Assembly: GCF_000153765.1 (NCBI RefSeq)
Contig: NZ_DS022295.1
Location: 341,828-405,827, forward strand
Direction of reading: 5' to 3'
Length of the DNA stretch: 64,000 nucleotides
Origin: Mariprofundus ferrooxydans PV-1
GTDB lineage: Bacteria; Pseudomonadota; Zetaproteobacteria; Mariprofundales; Mariprofundaceae
Shown here in pieces: positions 35,979 to 45,474 of the stretch (positions are counted from its first letter, which is position 1; each line of letters starts with the position of its first letter). Under the pieces are notes generated by a model. It was not told the origin of the DNA. It made no database searches and saw only the letters and a list, made by a program, of their open reading frames with translations. A program made the translations under genes and the position numbers.

Positions 35979-37718
35979 TTAAAATGGCGCCGGCAGTTCA
36001 AACACCATTGGCTCACGACTGACCGGGTGGGTAAAGCAGAGACGTCGGGCATGCAGCATCAGCCGCTCTGCCGGCAGGCCATAGAGACCGTCACCGACAA
36101 TCGCCGCATTAAGTCCATCGCGGTGCGAGGCATGTACGCGCAACTGATGCGTGCGCCCTGTTTCCGGATAAAACCAGATGCGGGTCCTGTTATTTTCCCG
36201 TGCAATAATCTGCCAGCGTGTCGTAGCCGGTTTGCCGTGTTGGTAGCAGACCATCTGGCGCGGCCGATCATCCAGATCCACGCGCAGCGGTAGTTCGATA
36301 CGCCCCTGATCTGGCTGTGCCGGTAAGCGCTTCACCAGCACCGCTTCATAGCACTTTTCCACGCTGCGTTCGATAAACTGCTTCTGCAGCCGCTTGTGCG
36401 TGCGCAGATCTTTTGCCACCAGCAACAGGCCTGATGTATCCATATCCAGTCTGTGTACCAGCGTCAGTTCGGGTATTTGGGGGTAGCGTTGGGCCAGTCG
36501 GGAGAAGAGCGACTCTTCAATCTCCCTGCCCGGCGTCGACATCAATCCGGCCGGTTTATTGACCACCAGTAACTGATCATCCTCATACACAATCTCTATC
36601 CCGGATGTTGTCATGGCCCGACCGTGGCAGGGCTCCGGCTCGACATCCAGACCGCGCAACATAAACGGCAATATAGGACGGCACTTTCCCCTGCATGCCG
36701 GATAATAGTGACCATGATGCCTGACGCCGGTTGCGGGGGAGGCTCCCCACCAGAACTCGGCCATGGCCAGCGGCTGTAGCCGCTGCTGACGTGCATAATG
36801 AATCAGTTTGGGGCCGGCGCAGTCGCCTGAGCCTGCCGGCGGTCTGGCATCGGTATAAAAGTGGCTGATGGGCTGTTGCTCATGCAACAGGTTGCCCAGG
36901 CGATAGGTCGCAAAGACCTGTTTATGCAGCACCCGTGAGCTCTCTGAGCGCGCATTCCGTAATTGCCTGATCTGCTGCTCATGCAGCTCGAGCTGCTGTT
37001 GCAGCCCCTGCAGTTTTTCATCCCAGTGAGCTCTGGCATTGGTTGCTTCGCGTTTATGATGCTGGCTGGCCAGCGCAAGGGCAGCCATCTCTTTACGGTG
37101 CAGGGCATCGTCCTGCTGCATAAGCAGTGTCAGTCGTTGCTGTTTTCGCAGCGATTTTGCCTCACTGTGGCGTTGTCGCAGTAACGTCAGGGCATGCTCA
37201 CGCTGTTGCTGTATGCTTGCGATTTTTTGCCCCAGTTCGTAACGCAGGGCAGATGACTCAAGCTGCTGCAGTTTCCGGGTCATATCCGCCAGTCCGGCTC
37301 TGCCGGCGGGTAAAAAACTGTCCTGTTCTGCCTGTTCAAACAGCGGTGGTACAAAGCCGGGCCACTGCCAGTGGCCGAACAACATGCCGGAAAATGCACT
37401 GAGGAAACCGATCTCTCCATGCCTGTCGCGCACGACCAGAACTCCGAACATCTTTCCGCACTCTGATCTCATCGTGGCTTGCAGATCCTTGCTGTTCAAC
37501 CGTTGCTGGAGGATCAGGCTGGCCTGTCTGGCTAGTGGGTGGGGGGTATTAGAAAAAGGGGAGGGGATGAGTGCGGGGATCTCATCTGCCGCCGGAGGTT
37601 GCGGAAAGCGGGTGATCAGGGGTGTATGCTGATCGAAGTTCGGTTGCTGTCCAAGCAGGGGAGAACATTTGGCTGTGTGCGGTTCACCGGCCTCGCTGTT
37701 TGTGGTGCGCATGATCAT
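35979..37718 (-). CDS. Large RluA-family pseudouridine synthase
   Basis: A 579-residue protein. The C-terminal third (about 370-575) is the catalytic domain: VHRLDMDTSGLLLVAKD holds the catalytic Asp of RluA-type enzymes, and PETGRTHQLRVHASH is the second signature. The N-terminal part is unusual for RluA enzymes of this size class. It has a conserved domain (about 80-140) followed by a long charged coiled coil (about 150-270). A linker with CRGKCRPILPFM suggests metal binding. Proteins of this layout occur in gammaproteobacteria, but the RNA target is not known to me. Confidence 0.85.
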   Translation of the reverse strand: MIMRTTNSEAGEPHTAKCSPLLGQQPNFDQHTPLITRFPQPPAADEIPALIPSPFSNTPHPLARQASLILQQRLNSKDLQATMRSECGKMFGVLVVRDRHGEIGFLSAFSGMLFGHWQWPGFVPPLFEQAEQDSFLPAGRAGLADMTRKLQQLESSALRYELGQKIASIQQQREHALTLLRQRHSEAKSLRKQQRLTLLMQQDDALHRKEMAALALASQHHKREATNARAHWDEKLQGLQQQLELHEQQIRQLRNARSESSRVLHKQVFATYRLGNLLHEQQPISHFYTDARPPAGSGDCAGPKLIHYARQQRLQPLAMAEFWWGASPATGVRHHGHYYPACRGKCRPILPFMLRGLDVEPEPCHGRAMTTSGIEIVYEDDQLLVVNKPAGLMSTPGREIEESLFSRLAQRYPQIPELTLVHRLDMDTSGLLLVAKDLRTHKRLQKQFIERSVEKCYEAVLVKRLPAQPDQGRIELPLRVDLDDRPRQMVCYQHGKPATTRWQIIARENNRTRIWFYPETGRTHQLRVHASHRDGLNAAIVGDGLYGLPAERLMLHARRLCFTHPVSREPMVFELPAPF

Positions 37719-38031
37719 TCAGAATGAACCCCTGTTTATTTATAGCTATAAGCCGCATCGGTGCGGCAAGCTAGCGGGATTGACCGGGAAATCACGAGAG
37801 GATGAATATCTTCTCCTGATACGGGGCAAAAAATGAAGGCGTTTACGATTCATTGACGGACTCTCCTGTTGCCCGATGAGATGTGTCGCTATCGGTACCC
37901 TGCGTAGCAATCAGTTCAGGATCTAAATCATTGAAGTTAAAAACAAGAATAGTGAGCCAGCCCACAGCCGTGGGCGATACTGACCGGTTAAATGGCGCTG
38001 CCTTATGTTCATCAACTGACTGGAGGTTGCC
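37719..38031. other. Intergenic region upstream of the pseudouridine synthase
   Basis: About 310 nt. It serves as promoter region for the minus-strand RluA-like gene and probably for the small gene at 38032. Frames on either strand here lack an RBS and protein-like composition. I see no repeat or hairpin of note. Confidence 0.4.
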
Positions 38032-38136
38032 ATGTTCACCAAGCGTAAACATTCACACGATAAACCGGGTCGTGATTTTTTGATGACCATTGTGATTATC
38101 ATGCTTATGTACGGGTTATATACCCTGAATCTGTAA
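38032..38136 (+). CDS. Small single-pass membrane protein (34 aa, unknown)
   Basis: ATG 38032 follows a strong GGAGGT at ideal spacing. The 34-residue product has a basic, polar N-terminus (KRKHSHDKPGRD) followed by one hydrophobic helix (about 16-33, containing MTIVIIMLMYGLY). The positive end should stay inside. A short gene-free stretch and a strong terminator (38355) follow. The RBS and the clean amphipathic layout make it a plausible small membrane protein, but there is no homology I recognise. Confidence 0.5.
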   Translation: MFTKRKHSHDKPGRDFLMTIVIIMLMYGLYTLNL

Positions 38137-38354
38137 GTGGCGGTATGCTATCCGATAGGCAGGCAATCAGTAGCGGAGCTCTTGACGCCTGTGTGGCTTT
38201 TAGATAATCCTTCGCGCATGTACACAGAACAGATCATCAACCGCATCTATATGCAGGTAAACGGTGCCGATATCCGACGTCGCCGCTATCAATCTGTCTG
38301 TGCAATAAAGAAGTGTCTGTTTACATCGTAAACTGATACCGGTTCCAGTTCTTT

Positions 38355-38390
38355 AAAGGGTCACAGGCAGCTGTCTGTGACCCTTTTTTT
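38355..38390 (+). terminator. Terminator upstream of the argD-like gene
   Basis: AAAGGGTCACAG paired with CTGTGACCCTTT and seven T. It ends a short transcript that starts before or at the 38032 small gene, so the argD-like gene at 38437 must have a promoter inside or after it. Confidence 0.9.
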
Positions 38391-38436
38391 ATGCCTTGAA
38401 TATCACTATCAAATGTCACTGCCAATGGAGGTAGCT

Positions 38437-39657
38437 ATGAAAAACTATGATAATCCGCACCCGTCTGTGATGCCTGTAGCCAGACGTCCGGATGTCTGTT
38501 TTGTGCGGGGAAAAGGCTCATGGTTGTGGGACAGCCATGATAAGCCCTACCTTGATTTTGTGCAGGGATGGGCGGTGAATTGTCTCGGTCACGCGCCGGA
38601 TATTGTGGCCGAAGCTTTGGCCCGTCAGGCGGCTCAACTGATTCATCCGGGCCCCGGCTATTTCAATGCACCGATGATAGAGCTTGCAGATATGATCGCC
38701 GCTCACAGTTGCTTTGATCAGCTCTTTTTCACCAATAGCGGGGCTGAGGCGAATGAGGGCGCGATCAAGCTGGCACGCAAGTGGGGGGCAATGTATAAGC
38801 TAGGCGCATTTGAAATCATCACGCTGCAGCATGGCTTTCACGGGCGGACGCTAGCCACGATGTGCGCTTCGGGAAAGTCTGGGTGGGAGGAGTTGTATGC
38901 ACCGAAAATGCCGGGTTTTATCAAGGTTGCACGGCATGATATCGATGCCGTGGAGGCTGCCATCGGCAGAAATACCGTTGCCATTATGCTGGAGCTGGTA
39001 CAGGGAGAGTCTGGCGTGCATCCGATGCCGGAAGACTATCTGCGTGCATTGCGGCGTCTGGCTGATGAACACGGAGTGCTGCTGATCTTTGACGAGGTGC
39101 AGACCGGTATGGGCAGGACGGGGACGCTCTTTGCCTATGAACATAGTGGTGTTGAGCCCGATATCATGACCCTTGGCAAGGGGTTGGGAGGCGGTGTCCC
39201 GCTGGCGGGTTTAGCCATTAAAAAGGAGGTCTCCTGTTTTGAGCCGGGTGATCAGGGGGGTACGTTCAACGGAAACCCGCTGATGACTGCAGTGGGGCTT
39301 GCGGTGGTCAATGCGTTGCTTGCTCCGGGTTTTCTGCATCATGTCAGGGTTATGGGCCGGAGACTGAGCAGTGGGTTGACGCAGATATCCGGCAAATATG
39401 GGCTGGGTGAGGTCAGGGGAGAGGGGCTGCTGCTTGCCATGGATACAGGGAGTCTGCCGGCTGCTGCTCTGGTGGAGCATATGCTTGCGGCAGGGGTACT
39501 GATCAATGCGCCACGAGAGCATACGCTCAGGTTTATGCCTGCACTGAATGTAGCGGCGGACGAGATTGACCGGATGCTTGCACTGCTTAATGCCGCCTGT
39601 GCCGATCTCAAAACGACGCTTGCAGCAGAGGAGGTCAGGGATGCATCGCTATCTTGA
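38437..39657 (+). CDS. argD: Class III aminotransferase, ArgD-like
   Basis: PLP enzyme of about 406 residues that most likely acts as acetylornithine (or succinylornithine) aminotransferase in arginine synthesis. Visible marks are FTNSGAEANEGAIKLARKWG, QHGFHGRT, LIFDEVQTGMGRTG (cofactor Asp), and LGKGLGGGVPLAGL with the Schiff-base Lys. ATG 38437 has GGAGGT upstream. The 3' end overlaps the next gene by 17 nt. Related class III enzymes act on other omega-amino substrates, so the symbol is likely but not certain. Confidence 0.85.
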   Translation: MKNYDNPHPSVMPVARRPDVCFVRGKGSWLWDSHDKPYLDFVQGWAVNCLGHAPDIVAEALARQAAQLIHPGPGYFNAPMIELADMIAAHSCFDQLFFTNSGAEANEGAIKLARKWGAMYKLGAFEIITLQHGFHGRTLATMCASGKSGWEELYAPKMPGFIKVARHDIDAVEAAIGRNTVAIMLELVQGESGVHPMPEDYLRALRRLADEHGVLLIFDEVQTGMGRTGTLFAYEHSGVEPDIMTLGKGLGGGVPLAGLAIKKEVSCFEPGDQGGTFNGNPLMTAVGLAVVNALLAPGFLHHVRVMGRRLSSGLTQISGKYGLGEVRGEGLLLAMDTGSLPAAALVEHMLAAGVLINAPREHTLRFMPALNVAADEIDRMLALLNAACADLKTTLAAEEVRDASLS

Positions 39658-40228
39658 ATCAAGCGCTGTCATTGACTGGCAGAGTGAGCTGGTACTCAAT
39701 CAGGCGGCAAGACTCGCTTCGGGTCACAGCCACGCAGTTGATATCGCTAAAGCCTGCTATGAGTTTGTCCGTGACGAGATCAAACATAGTTGGGATTATC
39801 GTTTGAGTCCGGTGACCTGCAGGGCATCGGATGTGCTGAAATATGGTACCGGTTACTGTTACGCGAAAAGTCACCTGCTGGCAGCACTGCTGCGTGCCAA
39901 CGGCATACCGTGCGGGCTCTGTTATCAACGACTGACGATATCCGGCGGTGTGCCTCCGTTTAGCTTGCATGGACTCAATGCTATCTGGCTGGAGCCGTTC
40001 GGCTGGTATCGTGTGGATGCCAGAGGAAACAGTGCGGAGGTTGATGCAGCTTTTTGCCCGCCGGTAGAGAGGCTGGCGTTTCCTGTTGTTGCCGAGGGTG
40101 AGGCGGATTTTCCGGAGATATGGGCTGAGCCGTTACCAATGATACAACGTCTGCTGGAGAACAGTGCCACTTACATGGAAGTGGCCAACCACCTGCCTGA
40201 CATCTATCTGGTGCAAAAGCCCGTGTAA
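39641..40228 (+). CDS. Transglutaminase-like cysteine peptidase domain protein
   Basis: A 195-residue protein. Cys in GTGYCYAKSHLLAALLRANGIP, His in FSLHGLNA and Asp in YRVDARGN form the transglutaminase/papain-like triad. Family members act as proteases or amidases rather than as cross-linkers; the substrate is unknown. The start ATG 39641 lies inside the argD-like gene, after AGGAGG, so the two are translationally linked. A link with arginine or peptide metabolism is only inferred from that overlap. Confidence 0.82.
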   Translation: MHRYLESSAVIDWQSELVLNQAARLASGHSHAVDIAKACYEFVRDEIKHSWDYRLSPVTCRASDVLKYGTGYCYAKSHLLAALLRANGIPCGLCYQRLTISGGVPPFSLHGLNAIWLEPFGWYRVDARGNSAEVDAAFCPPVERLAFPVVAEGEADFPEIWAEPLPMIQRLLENSATYMEVANHLPDIYLVQKPV

Positions 40229-40434
40229 GTGTGATCGCGTGGATGATTTGATGCGTCGTTAACGCGCGTAACAGGCGAGAGCAGAGAGATGCAGTACACG
40301 CGATCAATGCAGGCATGCATTTTACTCCGGTGCGGCTATCGTTAGCGCGTGCCGGGACATCAGCGGATCATGTTCGTATCTGCTGATGCCTGAGCGAGTA
40401 GTCGACCGGATAACGGGCCAAAGAGGAAATCAGC

Positions 40435-41052
40435 ATGATTCTGGATTTTGACGAATTAAGCAGCGGCCAGCGCTATTTTCAAACCATTCAAACGCTGATG
40501 CCCCGGCCGATTGCGTGGGTACTCACAGAGCACGAGAACGGCGGTTACAATCTTGCACCGTTCTCCTTTTTTACCGCGATCTGTTCTGAACCGCCGCTAC
40601 TGATGCTCTCACTCGGTCTGAAGCCAGGCGGAGGATTCAAGGATACCCGCATCAATCTGGAGCGCAGTAAGCGCTGCGTGATTCATATTCCGGATCGCGC
40701 GATGCTCGAAGCGATGAATGCCAGCAGTGCTACGCTTTCAGCGAATATATCCGAGGTTGAGCAGTTGGGGCTCGCCCTGAAACCCTTTGACGGCTTTACC
40801 CTGCCGCGACTGGCCGATGCCCGCGTCGCCTACGGATGCAAACTCCATGAGATTATGGAGATCGGAGCCGGTCCGCAAAGCCTGCTGTTTGTACAGATTG
40901 AGCGGATGTTTATTGATGATGTGATTCTGGATGACGCAGCGCAGGCAGACCGCATCAAGGTCGATGCCCTGAAGCTTGATCCTGTCGCCCGGTTGGGTGC
41001 CAATGAATATGGGTTTCTACACGATATCAAGCATATAAAACGCCCTGACTGA
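40435..41052 (+). CDS. Flavin reductase-like FMN-binding split-barrel protein
   Basis: A 205-residue protein of the flavin-reductase-like domain family (COG1853). The N-terminal TLMPRPIAWV and the following NLAPFSFFTAICSEPPLLM are the classic FMN-contact segments. The C-terminal part with VDALKLDPVARLGANEY is also typical. Enzymes of this type reduce flavin with NAD(P)H or bind FMN for another reductase. The gene stands alone, with AGGAAAT upstream of its ATG. Confidence 0.88.
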   Translation: MILDFDELSSGQRYFQTIQTLMPRPIAWVLTEHENGGYNLAPFSFFTAICSEPPLLMLSLGLKPGGGFKDTRINLERSKRCVIHIPDRAMLEAMNASSATLSANISEVEQLGLALKPFDGFTLPRLADARVAYGCKLHEIMEIGAGPQSLLFVQIERMFIDDVILDDAAQADRIKVDALKLDPVARLGANEYGFLHDIKHIKRPD

Positions 41053-41133
41053 TAGCGCCGCTTTCGGCTCGGTCCGGAGACCAATCTCATCCTGCAGCCA
41101 TGAAAAGAGAACGGTGACAGAGTCAGGCGAGAC

Positions 41134-43437
41134 TTATCTCTGGAAGATTGTTACCCGGTTCCGACCGGACTGCTTGGATTGATATAGCGCCTTATCGACC
41201 TGAAGCAGACTATCCTCAATGGTGCTTTCTTTTGAGAAAGAGGCGACACCTGCACTGATCGTCACCGTCCCGACCTGATCAAACGCCTGCTGACTGACCT
41301 TTCTGACCAGTTTTTCCGCCAGTATCCCGGCATCGGTCAGGCCGGTGTTGGGACAAACAATAAGAAATTCCTCTCCGCCCCAGCGGCCGAGGTAATCTGT
41401 GGCGCGCACGTTATTCTTCATGATGTCAGAGAGCGTAATCAGCACAGTATCACCGACGGCATGCCCAAAGGTGTCGTTCACCTCTTTAAAGAAATCGATG
41501 TCTATCATGATCAGTGATACATTATTCTGATAGCGATCAACGCTGGCTTTTTGAGCGGTGAGTACCGAGTCCATTTTCACCCGGTTATACAGACCGGATA
41601 ACTTATCCGTATTCGATATGACACGCAGCCGGTTATTCAGGCGGTTCAACCTGCTGAAGTGATAGATAAAACCAAAGGAGAGCAGCGCTATGCCGGCAAA
41701 CAATTTCCATAAAAAGGTATAGTCTTCCATGACCTCCTGCTTCACGGATACCCATTTGTTGAATATGGCCTGTTTTTTATCGCTGTCGAGATTAACCACC
41801 AGTTTCTCGAATATATCCCTGAGAATCGGCTCGTCATTGCGGGTGGCAACGGAGAGGTTTACATCCTGATCCAGGCGTGATGACACCTTTAAGACACCGG
41901 TAAAGTCCTTTTGTATATATGCAGCAATGCTCATCAGATTATCGATATAACCGAATAACTCGCCGCTCTCGACCCGCTTCAGCCCATCGGTAATCGAGTC
42001 GACATCAACGATATTGATATTTTTATATTTGTCCCTCAGCGATTCGGCTATGGCATAGCCTTTTACAACCCCCAGTTTCCTGTCGGCTACCGTGGCAATA
42101 TCATCAATGAAAAATTTATCCATGGTTGTTGCCATGACAATAGGCGCCTTGATATACGGCGTTGTAAAGTCCATATACTTTCTGCGTTCCGGTGTAGATG
42201 ATGCCAGCGAGAAGATATCGCATTTCCGCTCTTTTGCGCTGGTGATGGAGTCCTGCCAGCTTCCGGTCGGAACCAGTTGCACGGGAATCGGGAGTTCGGC
42301 TCTGAATAACTTGAAAATGTCCGCCACAATGCCGATATGCTGACCGGACTTGATGCTTTCAAATGGCATCCAGTCCGGGTCGACACACATACGGATCAGT
42401 TTTTTGTCCTGCAGGTAGAGTTTCTGTTTATCGGTAAATGTGGCACTGTGGTCAAAATCGTGGATGACTTCATCAAACAGGAACGTGCCTGGTTGCTCTT
42501 CTGCCGGCAGCAAGCCGCTGTGCTTGAACTGTTTGATTGCTCTTAATGCGAGTTCTTTATTGGTGGCGCCGATTTCAAAAAAGTCCAACAGCATCATTTT
42601 TCTTGTGACATCGGCTTCGTAGCTCAGGGCTTTCATGCTCTTTCGTTTGGAATATTTTTGGTAAATTGTGGCAATGGTCTCTTGCGGGTGTGCCAGGGCA
42701 TAAGCCCAGCCTCGATTGGATGCATTGATAAAACGGCGTGTCCTTTCCGGGTGATTAATGGCTTCAGCATAGGATGTAAACAAATTGACCGCGCTCATGA
42801 CAAAGCCGTAGTCGGCCGGGTCAATCACATTATATGGCTGCTTTAGCTGATCAAGCAGATAGAGCTGGTTGGTCCTGAAAGCACTCATGGCATCGACTTT
42901 ATGCTTAATGAAGTCGTCGATATTGAAGGTTTGATTGACGAAGTGGGTATTTTTTTTGTTGATATAGAAGTGGTCGAGGAGGAGGGCCAGTGAGCTGTAT
43001 TTCAGCTCGTCCGGGGTGCCCATGATGGTTTTTCCGATCAGGTCACTGGGTGATTTTATCGCTTTGGAGGTGACAAAAACCAGTGGTGACTGCTGAAAGT
43101 ATGTTGCCAGCAAAATGATGGGTTCCAGATGTCCATGGTTAATGACAACACTGGAATTATGAAGGCCATAGTTACATTTTCTGCTGAGCACACTATCCAC
43201 GGTATCAATGCCGGTTTTATACTCGATCAGGTCAACATCAAGGCCCGCATCCGCATAAAAGCCTTTCTCTTTTGCCATGATAAAGCCGGCATATTCAAAC
43301 TGGTACTTCCACTCCAGCTGCAGGGAAACCTTCTCTGCAGCCTGCAGCGCTGCAGGCCGGGAGATGAGCAATATCAAACCGCACAAACAGAGTGTGCAGG
43401 CCAGGCTCTTGCGGGCGATAGAGGTAACGATGTTCAC
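41134..43437 (-). CDS. Diguanylate cyclase with NMT1/THI5-like and SBP3-type periplasmic sensor domains
   Basis: A 767-residue inner-membrane enzyme. The signal peptide (to about RPAALQAAE) is followed by an NMT1/THI5-like substrate-binding domain (about 38-330: QLEWKYQFEYAGFIMAKEKG). A second binding domain of the SBP_bac_3 type comes next (about 345-575: RMCVDPDWMPFESI). One TM helix (about 585-605) leads to the GGDEF domain with RWGGEEF and the I-site RATD five residues before. It should make c-di-GMP in response to two kinds of small ligand, possibly a pyrimidine or amine and an amino acid (inference). Confidence 0.87.
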   Translation of the reverse strand: MNIVTSIARKSLACTLCLCGLILLISRPAALQAAEKVSLQLEWKYQFEYAGFIMAKEKGFYADAGLDVDLIEYKTGIDTVDSVLSRKCNYGLHNSSVVINHGHLEPIILLATYFQQSPLVFVTSKAIKSPSDLIGKTIMGTPDELKYSSLALLLDHFYINKKNTHFVNQTFNIDDFIKHKVDAMSAFRTNQLYLLDQLKQPYNVIDPADYGFVMSAVNLFTSYAEAINHPERTRRFINASNRGWAYALAHPQETIATIYQKYSKRKSMKALSYEADVTRKMMLLDFFEIGATNKELALRAIKQFKHSGLLPAEEQPGTFLFDEVIHDFDHSATFTDKQKLYLQDKKLIRMCVDPDWMPFESIKSGQHIGIVADIFKLFRAELPIPVQLVPTGSWQDSITSAKERKCDIFSLASSTPERRKYMDFTTPYIKAPIVMATTMDKFFIDDIATVADRKLGVVKGYAIAESLRDKYKNINIVDVDSITDGLKRVESGELFGYIDNLMSIAAYIQKDFTGVLKVSSRLDQDVNLSVATRNDEPILRDIFEKLVVNLDSDKKQAIFNKWVSVKQEVMEDYTFLWKLFAGIALLSFGFIYHFSRLNRLNNRLRVISNTDKLSGLYNRVKMDSVLTAQKASVDRYQNNVSLIMIDIDFFKEVNDTFGHAVGDTVLITLSDIMKNNVRATDYLGRWGGEEFLIVCPNTGLTDAGILAEKLVRKVSQQAFDQVGTVTISAGVASFSKESTIEDSLLQVDKALYQSKQSGRNRVTIFQR

Positions 43438-43688
43438 TGGCGAAGCACTCCGTCTCTCAGGAAAAAATATTGAAGCAACAATATAACAAATAACTTCGAA
43501 ATCATACCGAAATCAGGGTTTGGGCTTACGATATTTCAGCGCCAGGTGATGTTATTCGGGGCTAGTGTGCATGTCGGGTGAAGAGGGTGAAAACTATATA
43601 TGCACGAGCCTCTTCTAAGGATTGTTCCTCTGAGGCAGGGTTTACAGATTTGTAGTGCTTGTCGTAAGCAGGTATCAATGGAGGGTAT

Positions 43689-44414
43689 ATGCAGGGTGTA
43701 GATCCGGGTGAGAGCAGCATTTTGGCTGAGAGCGGGCTGAATATGCAGGCGGTGTTTAATCTGTCCGAACTGACCCCTGAGATGCGGGCTGCGATTGATG
43801 CCGTGGCAGCAACAACGGGTTATCGCCAGTTGCTGCTCTTTGCCCACGGCGGTCGCCGCATGTGGCAGGCAGTCGCAGGCTACCTGAGCGGAGAGCATCC
43901 GATTGACCGTTTTTCAGTTGATACGGTTACCCGGTATTTCGACGAAGAGAATCCCGTCAGTCGCTATCAGCTGCTCTATCCGCAACAGCCTGTTCACCTG
44001 CCTTTGCAGCAGCTGGGGAAGCTTGCCGGCTGGCATCATGCCTCCCCGTTTCGTATCGGTGTCAATGGCCGTTGGGGATCATGGTTCGCTTACCGGGCGG
44101 TGGTGCTGGCCGATACGATATTTACGCCGACGCTTGCGATGGATGATCCTTCGCCGTGCTTACACTGCCCGGAGAAAGTCTGTTTGTCGGCCTGTCCCGT
44201 GGTGTCAGCCGGTAGCGAGATTCCGCTGGATGCTTGTATGGATGAGCGGCTTAAGTCGGGCTCGCTTTGCGCCGGCTCCTGTCTTGCTCGCACTGCCTGT
44301 CCGGTGATGCGCGGGGAGTGTTATGATGATGAGCAAATCGCCTATCACTATGGTCTTTCGCTTGCGACGATACGAAAGCACAGTGAGGCGGCCCCTGATC
44401 CCGAGTGGTTGTGA
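43689..44414 (+). CDS. 4Fe-4S ferredoxin-type protein, distantly QueG-like
   Basis: A 241-residue soluble protein. The C-terminal half has CLHCPEKVCLSACP and then CMDERLKSGSLCAGSCLARTACP, a cluster-binding pattern similar to the ferredoxin part of epoxyqueuosine reductases. The cobalamin-binding part of QueG is not obvious. The N-terminal region (TGYRQLLLFAHGGRRMW) is conserved-looking but unassigned. ATG 43689 follows GGAGGG; ATG 43743 is a possible shorter start. The function is unknown. Confidence 0.7.
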   Translation: MQGVDPGESSILAESGLNMQAVFNLSELTPEMRAAIDAVAATTGYRQLLLFAHGGRRMWQAVAGYLSGEHPIDRFSVDTVTRYFDEENPVSRYQLLYPQQPVHLPLQQLGKLAGWHHASPFRIGVNGRWGSWFAYRAVVLADTIFTPTLAMDDPSPCLHCPEKVCLSACPVVSAGSEIPLDACMDERLKSGSLCAGSCLARTACPVMRGECYDDEQIAYHYGLSLATIRKHSEAAPDPEWL

Positions 44415-44415
44415 T

Positions 44416-45285
44416 TTAACGCCTCTCCAGCAGGGTTTTAACTGCGGCAAAATCCTGCTCTTGCAGATCGGCGTCGGCCGCAGGGGAGAATAGTTTGGCC
44501 AACTCCGTACCGAGCGGCAGGTGAGCGCCGTTTTCCGCTGCGGCTGCCAGTACGAACTGCATATCTTTGGCCATGTGCTTGAACGGAAACTGCGGCGGGT
44601 AATTGCCTGTTTTGAACATCTCCTCCTTAAGATGAAACAGCGTGCAGGAGAGGGGGCCGGAAGCCACGGCATCCAACAGCGTTTCGCTCGCCAGTCCCGA
44701 TGATTCAGCCAGATGCAGGGCCTCAGCGATGCCTTCGGTCATGATGCCGAGCAAGAGATTGATGGCCAGCTTCATGGCGGAGCCGCTGCCTGTCGGACCG
44801 CAGTAAATGACCTTTTTTCCCATGCTGAGCAGCAGGGGCTCCTGTGCCCGTACGGCCGCCTCCGGCCCACCGGCCAGAATGACCAGTGTGCCGGTCTGTG
44901 CCGGGACTTTCGAGCCGGATACCGGCGCATCGATCAGGGTCATGCCGTGATCGGCCAACTCTTTCGCCCAGCGTTTCGAACACTCCACCGGTACGGTACT
45001 CATGTTGATCACCGTTTTACCTTCGCAATCGCCGCTTAACAGGCCTTCCTCACCAAACAGTACCGCATCTACCGCCTCTTCGCCTGTGAGCATCAGGATG
45101 ATCACATCCGAGGCGTCGGCTACCAGCGACGGCTTGTCTGCCACCATGGCGCCGGCATCGACCAGTGCGGCGGCTTTTTCCACCGTGCGATTGTAGACGA
45201 TCAGCGGATGCCCCTGCTTGAGAATATTGGCGGCCATCGCCTCTCCCATGATGCCGAGGCCGATAAAGCCAATGTTCTGTGTCAT
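44416..45285 (-). CDS. NAD(P)-dependent beta-hydroxyacid dehydrogenase (HIBADH/GlxR-like)
   Basis: A 289-residue protein. The N-terminal IGFIGLGIMGEAMAANIL is the Rossmann motif, and DAPVSGSKVPAQTGTL contains the substrate-binding signature of the beta-hydroxyacid dehydrogenase family. The catalytic Lys is in GSGSAMKLAINLLLG. Family members reduce tartronate semialdehyde, succinate semialdehyde or 3-hydroxyisobutyrate-type substrates; the Arg or Ser at the cofactor-selecting position (YNRT) suggests NADP. It converges with the 4Fe-4S protein gene across a 1-nt gap. Confidence 0.9.
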   Translation of the reverse strand: MTQNIGFIGLGIMGEAMAANILKQGHPLIVYNRTVEKAAALVDAGAMVADKPSLVADASDVIILMLTGEEAVDAVLFGEEGLLSGDCEGKTVINMSTVPVECSKRWAKELADHGMTLIDAPVSGSKVPAQTGTLVILAGGPEAAVRAQEPLLLSMGKKVIYCGPTGSGSAMKLAINLLLGIMTEGIAEALHLAESSGLASETLLDAVASGPLSCTLFHLKEEMFKTGNYPPQFPFKHMAKDMQFVLAAAAENGAHLPLGTELAKLFSPAADADLQEQDFAAVKTLLERR

Positions 45286-45474
45286 CGTTGTAATCCCCTG
45301 TTTAGAAATGATCGGGATAGATGATAAGGCGTTGTGATTGTTTTTTCCACGCCCTGTTACGCAGGCTGGTGAAACGCAGCTGGTCAGTCGGGTGGAAGCG
45401 GCAATTCTGATGATAATAGTGTGCTGCTGTGGCAGCCTTGAAGCGTTGTGAAATAATGGTCAGGGGCAGTGAAT

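Noticed and set aside
37843-38052. 69-codon minus-strand frame
   Set aside because: It overlaps the better-supported small membrane gene on the other strand and lacks an RBS.
38137-38331. 64-codon frame after the small membrane protein gene
   Set aside because: Non-ATG start without RBS, and the product has an unusual basic composition. A 37-codon ATG version at 38218 also lacks an RBS.
40232-40305. TGATCGCGTG / CACGCGATCA inverted repeat between the transglutaminase-like and flavin reductase-like genes
   Set aside because: The arms are 54 nt apart, with no T-run and no other copies in the window; too weak to call a terminator or operator.
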